Translations under genes and position numbers: made by a program
The notes under the pieces: model-generated
Told to the model about the DNA's origin: nothing
Database searches by the model: none
Seen by the model: the letters and a program-made list of their open reading frames with translations, nothing else
Assembly (NCBI RefSeq): GCF_041260155.1
Contig: NC_091930.1
Coordinates: 18,986,841 to 19,050,840 of the forward strand
Length of the DNA stretch: 64,000 nucleotides
Direction: 5' to 3'
DNA from: Ptychodera flava
Lineage: Eukaryota > Hemichordata > Enteropneusta > Ptychoderidae
Part shown: positions 58,039 to 64,000 of the stretch, in pieces
Position numbering within the stretch: position 1 is the first letter of the stretch
How the letters are laid out: every line of letters begins with the position of its first letter

Positions 58039-59938
58039 TTAAAGGAGAAGTTCACCAAGGCTGATTTTCACATATGTGCCAGCTTTGGGGTCAGTTATTC
58101 AAGAAATGCCACTTTTGCCATTTATAACTTGTGGTTTTTAACAACACCTGCCACAAATAGTAGCGTAAGTTGCACTCTACGGTTTCACCAATTCATGGAT
58201 TTTGATTCATTGGAAAAAGTGTCAAGCTTAGTGCTTTCATCATGTGATATGGCAGAGACCATTTTCCGATGGACATTGTTCATCATTCACATACACGCCA
58301 GATTGTACGTATATTTGTGCATGAATGAAGAACAATGGCATACCCATGGTCCCTGACGTATCATATGATGAAAGCACCAAGCTTGGTGCTTTTTTCCCAG
58401 GAATCAATATCCATGAAGTTGACGAAGCCCTAGAATGCAACTTCTGCCACTACGGTATTTGCAGAGTTAATTCTAGGACAAACCATTGCGCAATTTGCGC
58501 AATGAAATCTCAAATGGCCCTCATTTCAGCATTTGATGGGCCACTGAGGGTGCAACATTTTCTGAATGGTTCGGTCACACAGAGTTCACCCGCTCCCTAT
58601 ACATTTGCTCAGTGAAGTTGGGCTCCCGTAAAGTTATCACCTCAGTCATAGAGTGACATGTACCCTGGCCCATTGTCCTTTGTAATTTCAATACCCAACG
58701 CAGCATATAAGGTGGTGCATAGGAAGCTGGGTGAAAGGACAGCTGTATGGGCAATGGTGCATTGGAGCCGTGTTCATGTGCCATGGCCGATGAATATAAA
58801 CAACAGTGTAGCTGCCACATAATAACGAAAGGCTAGTTGCCACTCAAATTTTTAACGCCAGTAGTTGATGAACCCCTGATTTTGACAAAGATGGTGGGGC
58901 AGGCCCTTTAAATTGAAGCACCTGTGACGTCTACCATCCATGCAAACGTTGAACACTGCAAGAAAAGTATCCATGCAGGTCCAGATGATCATTTAGAACA
59001 GCAACATTTTTGGTCGGACAAATCTTATTTCCATAGTAGCCAGCTCTATGCATGGAACAACACCACTTTGTAAAACCCTTTGGTCAGAAACTTGTTCATA
59101 ATTTGCTTATACATACAAGTTATGTTTAAAAGTTGATGTATCGATCACTTTACATATTAAAATATTTTGTGTTTAGATTACAAGGGTTATTCTCTTGTGC
59201 TGTATCAGTGTATTAGTAATTGTCAATGCATGCAAACTGAGGGCCTCTCTCAAAGAAATCCTACCGATACGTTAAGCTATGATCGTCACCACAGCCAAAA
59301 TCACAGTCCTCAGCAATTTGTACAGTTGTTCAAGTCCGGCATATATATCAATAATTCAGTTATGTAACCGACTGAATAAAAAAAAAATAGGTTAGTTTGC
59401 TGTTGTTGCCATTGTTGGGACTAGCTGTTGCGTACGTACGGGAGAAAACATTGCAGTGGGGTTTCGTTGCAAGGGGCGCAATCGCAATCTCTTTTCTTCT
59501 CCTTTTCTTGACTTGATAGACTATAGAATTTTCTGCAGAAATTCAAGGGTTTTACATGTGTGGTGATGATGGCCCCAATTTTCTAAAATGGCCCCCTTGG
59601 GACAGGAGTTGGGGTCCACAGCTAGTGACCCCTGTTTATGTCATTGTTTGTTCACTCTCTCACAAATACGCACAACGTGGTGTGAATGTGAATGATGAAC
59701 AATGCCATATTCATCAGAAAATGGTCTCTCATGTCTGCCATATCACGTGCCCATAAATCAAAATCAGAAAAGTTGATGAAGCCCTAGAATGCAACTTCCG
59801 GTATTATTTCTTGGCCGTTTTTGTTAAAAATATGCGAGTTATGAACAGCAAAAGTGGTGTATATTGAATAACTGGCCCAAAAGCTAACACATAATGTAAA
59901 AATCAGCTTTGATGAACTTCTCCACTAAAAGGGAGGAA
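58039..59938. mobile_element. ~1.9-kb non-autonomous transposon with ~280-bp inverted ends
   Basis: The left end AAAGGAGAAGTTCACCAAGG then CTGATTTTCACAT is mirrored at the right by ATGTAAAAATCAGCTTTGAT then GAACTTCTCCACT. Similarity continues inward for about 280 bp on both sides (GATATGGCAGA..GACCATTTTC, TTGTTCATCATTCACAT). Inside the left part there is a second foldback: 58170-58300 pairs with 58320-58440 (CAAGCTTAGTGCTTTCATCA and its complement). No transposase frame. A lone piece of the same end is at about 60520-60555. Confidence 0.75.
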
Positions 59939-60119
59939 AGTGCTCGATTTAAATAATTTAATATTGTTCCATCAAGTACATTGATTAAACTTTTTATAGA
60001 CACAGGTATCATTTGTACAACTTTCAAGATGATTATTGGCCATACCATACAGAATAGACATAAATACACGAACCGCATAGAGGTCAAGAACGGAGTATCA
60101 AATTGGATACTATCAGCAA

Positions 60120-60463
60120 GTTCACTATCTGTTTATTATTGTTGAACAAATTTGATGATTTTCAACCTGAGCTAGCAAAGGAGGATGAAATTCGGGCCCA
60201 ACTAATGCAGAGATTAAAACAAGTGCAGGAAGTGAGGAGACGTGTGGAAGCTGCCAGAATTTTGGCTCTTAGCAAAACACAAAAGAAAGGCGTCAGACGG
60301 GCATGCATGACTCATGATGGATCATTAACCAGTGTGGTGACCCTGTTAATGGCCTGTAGGCACACAATGTGTATTAAATGTGTAAGAAAACTGATTATGA
60401 ACAGATACCAGATTCGATCTGTAGACTTGGCCGAAAGGAAAATTGTTCTAATTGTCAAAATTG
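60120..60463 (+). pseudogene. probable RING-finger exon, frame-damaged
   Basis: The plus strand encodes a charged helix (FQPELAKEDEIRAQLMQRLK then QVQEVRRRVEAARILAL), then CMTHDGSLTS and ACRHTMCIKCVRKLI, close to the middle of a C3HC4 RING (C.H..C..C). A shift of one frame later gives NCSNCQN just before a donor (TTG|GTAAGC at 60464), which would be the last Cys pair. The first pair is weak (C..H rather than C..C). It may be the N-terminal exon of a TRIM- or RNF-type gene, broken by one indel. The upstream acceptor is not certain. Confidence 0.4.
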
Positions 60464-60519
60464 GTAAGCATATATCTAATAGCTTGGGGGTGGGGGTGGG
60501 GTAGGTACCCAGCAATACA

Positions 60520-60560
60520 GTGGAGAAGTTCACCAAGGCTGATTTTACATACTGGAGGTC
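60520..60560 (+). repeat. solo end of the 58.0-kb transposon family
   Basis: AGTGGAGAAGTTCACCAAGG then CTGATTTTACATAC matches both termini of the 58039-59938 element. Confidence 0.7.
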
Positions 60561-60599
60561 ATCTTCTATAGCAATGGCACTAGCAGATCCTACATACAT

Positions 60600-62109
60600 T
60601 TGAAAATGTCAATAAAAAAAATCAGCCAGAGAAGGCTTGACAAATAGAAAAGGTGGGAGAGTGGGGAAATAATAATGTACGAAGGATCTCGTAAAAAAAT
60701 AATGCTACCTCATCAGTCTCTACCTCGTCAATCTTCCAGACCCCCCTCATAATCAAATGTTCCACCCCTTCCTATCAACCATGTTAGAGCTACAATGGGC
60801 CAGATGGCAAGAAACCTAAACCTTGGGGATTTCCCCACAGGTCGGTGCTATTATTCGAAGTTACACAGCACTTAGCACGCAAGTTAGTTACTGATAGTGA
60901 AATGCCTTCCACTCTGGTGGGGTGTGATTATGGCATCTGGAATTATCCTGGATCCAAATTTCTCATCAGTTCTTGTGTTTTACATGAAAAAGTTGCAAAC
61001 ATTGGTCTGCAATGAATTAATTAACCTGAAGCTTTCATCCATGGATCAGATTTTACTGCCAATTGATACCAAACATGACAAAATTATGTCCACAGCCTTC
61101 AAAACTGTCTAACAACATATCCAGGGTCGGCATAGGTCATTTAAGGTCACAGACTGAGAAAAAGTCAAGTTTGGGGTTTCCTGACACTTCGAAGATCTGT
61201 GGCTGGAGGATACTCCCTACGCTACCCTCCTCTTACAAGTTGGTCTTTCATATGCAGTGGACAGATGAAAGAAATTTAGTCATGCCTACAGCCGTTTCTG
61301 GTTGCTAAAATGTCACATTTATGCCATTCATGGCCTTCATGACCACAAGCCCACAAGTGCAGGGTGAGCAGATAAGTTTTTGAGTCCCTAGCCCATTATG
61401 GGCTAGTATCCCTCAAATAATCACTAGCCATCGAGCACTTTTGTGGAGTGACTGCGACTCACCCAGCCTCAGTATATGAAGGTCATGGTTTCACTATGTG
61501 CTGTCCAAGTGCATAACGTGAGAAAAAATTGCCATTGACATAAAATTTTTGCCTAAATTAACAAAAGTGATGAACCAAAAATATAAGATACCGATAATCT
61601 CTTTACAGTGCAATGCATGCATGGGAGGGGTACATGACTATCGGGAAGATGTACAAATTCATTACGCTTGATAACATTACCTTTTGATGAAAGAAAGCAA
61701 CAAAGAATACCAAAACGATGTTCTCTATTTCATTTGATGCCGATTGATTTTGCTACTCGTCTAATTTTGCTAACCAATCGACTAGTTAGGCACCAAAAGT
61801 ACTTGCCTGGCGGTAAAAATGCTATATACATGAGCTTGGAATAGTTATTGGAGCTACCAAAAGCTCCAATGGCAAGTGGATTCGCTGCACGAGGTTAAAG
61901 GGTGATACCAACAAAGAAGAGAACGTCCTCTCAAGAAACTTTCTAGGGCCTGCCCTTACTGTATGTTCAGTACAATTCTAAGTTCTTCCTAAGACTTTCT
62001 CACCGCCTTGTGATACAAAGAACTTCAAATTCACGATCGTTGCTTGGAAGGGCTATTGTTTCACTGTGCATAGCATACTTCAGGTAATTACAATGTTTTG
62101 TCTGCCTGT
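60600..62109. other. no gene recognised
   Basis: Both strands read; only short frames without motifs. Confidence 0.4.
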
Positions 62110-62114
62110 TGTTG

Positions 62115-62245
62115 ACATTACCAGGTACAGCCAACTAAGTTGTTTGTGCAAAAAGGTGTTTGTGTGAAGTTTTCAGAGGGCGGGCAAATTTCAAAACTAA
62201 TCAGTGGGCGGGGAGGAAATTTTGACAGTGGGTACCAGAAAATAC
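62115..62245 (-). repeat. dispersed repeat with GCCCGCCC, minus-strand copy
   Basis: The reverse complement shares TCCCCGCCC, AAATTTGCCCGCCC, ACACCTTTTTGCACAAAC and AACTTAGTTGGC with 37062-37195. Confidence 0.6.
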
Positions 62246-64000
62246 GTAGAGGGAGGGAAAAGCCGTGGTTGATGATAGAACTTGACGGGAGTTAGTGTCT
62301 AACTCATGGGGGAGCAATGTTCCAAGGTACACTGCTAACTGCTGGCACGGTTTTGTGTTGATCTGGGTTGCCTAGTGGGCATCCAGTTGGAAAGGGGGAG
62401 TTTCGATAGTGGGAAGAGGGCAGTGGGGAGCTTGAACTGTTGTGGAGGGGAGCGGAGTGGGCAGACCATAGATACTGGAGGGCAGTAGGCATCGAAATTC
62501 AGTGGGAAGGCACATTTTCCGTGTGTGCCAGTGGGGAGGCAGTTATGAACAGCTCTACTTTCCCCTCCAAATTTTAGGTCAAGGTCAAAAATAAGTAAAA
62601 TTGGTATATCAGCCTTCAAAACCTATTTTGTGATGATTTTGCGAAAATTCATTAAGTTTACCAGTTGGTGGTACCTGCATTACAGGAAATAGGCGGAGTC
62701 ATGTGATATGTACTTCGTTGGCTGCATGGGTGTAACATAGACCTCAAAACTGCCGATAAATTTTGGCGAAATCTGATTGGTGGCAACAAAATTCTGTTGC
62801 CCGACAGGAATCTTACAGACTGCGTCCAATCGTAAGAGGAGGGAGCGTAAAGAGTGCCCCCGCAACACTTTCAGCAGAAGATTTATCTAATAACATCCCT
62901 CAGGATTTTTATAACAGATTAAAAAGCTATCAGACAAGTAGGTTTTGAGAACAAGTTTTCTTGACCAAATTGGACAAAATTGTCATAAAAATACAAATTT
63001 ACATATTTCAGGATAATTTCATATTGGATATGAGTCATATAGTGTTAATTATGGCCAACTAAGATGTGTCATAATGACTAAAGAAGATAACTTTGTAGGG
63101 ACAAAACAAAATGACATTGCGTCCAATGTCGCAATGCCGCAGGCTGGATGAAACACTCAAGTTCATCTGCCAACCTAAATTTGCAAATTTTTATTTCACC
63201 ATACACAACAGCACAAAATAGACAGGCACTGACAGCATACTATGCATAAGCTGCTAAGTAAGTGTGAAATCAGATGAGCAGTTTCTATCACGAGAAAACG
63301 ATCAAACAGCCACAAATAGTACACTATTAGTATATACTGCCTTTAGTGTCATCTTTAACTATCCGTTGTTAGCATACGTACCAGCTACATTATCTAACAC
63401 CGTAGGTGAAGTGGTTTCTTAAATCTGCAGTTGACTTCTGAAATATCAGATACTGCTTAAATGAAGTTCAGAAAGTCATTACTAGCCAACTGGCTACAAG
63501 AATGTTGAGTGTTAATGTGGACAGTACAGATGAAAACTGTAAACAAGGTCTAACTGTGCCAATTATAACAGATTCAATAAGACTTCCATTTCAATTTTTC
63601 TTTTACTGCCATATCATTAAAATGATGTGTTATTCATACCTCGATTACTATACACACGCAATGAAAGCAAAAGCAATGTATATCCTTACAAGTTACTGTA
63701 CAAAGGCCACAAAAGCAGAAACAATATCTTCTTACCGGTAACTCAGGGTTTCCGAAAGAGTTCTTTTTCATTATGTCACACTACCACTTCTACTGGGTTC
63801 ATCACTCATGTTTTCGACACAGGCAGAAGTTGATCACTGGCTTGACAAGCATCTTTATGTACCTGGAAATTAACATGATCTAGATGTTACTGATAAGAGT
63901 TATATATTTCTTGAAGAAAAGACATTAATGACAAAATGAGGCCATCTGATGACAATAAGAATAGGTGCCTGGGATTGGAGCCAATTCTCAGCAAATAAGC
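62246..64000. other. no gene recognised; one family-A fragment
   Basis: 62920-63025 resembles family A (AGCTATCAGACAAGTAGGTT, TGTCATAAAAATACAAATTT, ACATATTTCA). The stretch 62280-62580 is unusually rich in GTGGG/GGGAG words. No exon is supported to the window end. Confidence 0.4.

Overview
The window is AT-rich animal nuclear DNA. It has spliced genes with GT..AG introns, many microsatellites, DNA transposons, a Penelope-like retroelement, a tRNA-like SINE and one 100-N assembly gap at 46135-46234. The gene content suggests a marine invertebrate deuterostome: an NHL-repeat (TRIM-type) protein, an SSUH2 homologue, a glycosyltransferase/TRADD-like fusion of the kind seen in expanded innate-immunity-like families of lancelets and other basal animals, and a zinc-finger/Crypton-type recombinase gene. 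Hemichordate or lancelet is plausible, but the sequence alone does not prove the phylum. Layout: 1-2.8 kb is old repeated non-coding DNA. 2.9-3.95 kb (minus) is a broken Penelope-like reverse transcriptase. 4.1-7.05 kb is a repeat composite with a ~146-bp tandem repeat. 7.5-8.9 kb holds a long (TA)n and ~246-bp tandem repeats. 9.17-9.92 kb (minus) is a hAT-like transposase relic. 10.2-10.93 kb is the 3' end of a Penelope-like element, an inverted copy and a palindrome carrying a hammerhead-ribozyme-like motif. 11.8-13.0 kb is a 22-bp minisatellite made of CCAAT boxes. 14.1-14.5 kb has a foldback element and a SINE. 15.5 kb (minus) has a histone-type 3' stem-loop. 19.83-20.62 kb (plus) is an NHL six-blade exon. 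20.8-22.9 kb has a hAT-like MITE, a foldback and a second copy of the NHL 3' flank. 28.4-33.6 kb (minus) is an SSUH2-like gene whose last 11 exons I could join with consistent phase. 39.6-46.1 kb (plus) is a five-exon glycosyltransferase/TRADD-like gene with one in-frame stop, running into the gap. 46.2-50.1 kb is a duplicate of the 17.0-18.2 kb repeat, interrupted by a 2.7-kb piggyBac element that itself contains a histone-type stem-loop. 51.2-55.5 kb (minus) is a spliced, frame-damaged zinc-finger/tyrosine-recombinase gene, followed by a Harbinger-like MITE. 58.0-59.9 kb is a non-autonomous transposon with long inverted ends. 60.1-60.5 kb (plus) is a probable damaged RING exon. The rest to 64 kb has no gene I can recognise. 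The genes do not form a pathway. The main themes are (i) one intact conserved gene (SSUH2-like), (ii) possible innate-immunity-type genes (NHL, GT/TRADD-like, RING), and (iii) layers of mobile DNA whose ages can be ordered: the duplication of the family-A/nested-MITE segment preceded the piggyBac insertion in one copy. The most unusual signals are the histone-type 3' ends outside histone genes, the hammerhead-like motif, and the GT/TRADD-like gene with its single stop codon.
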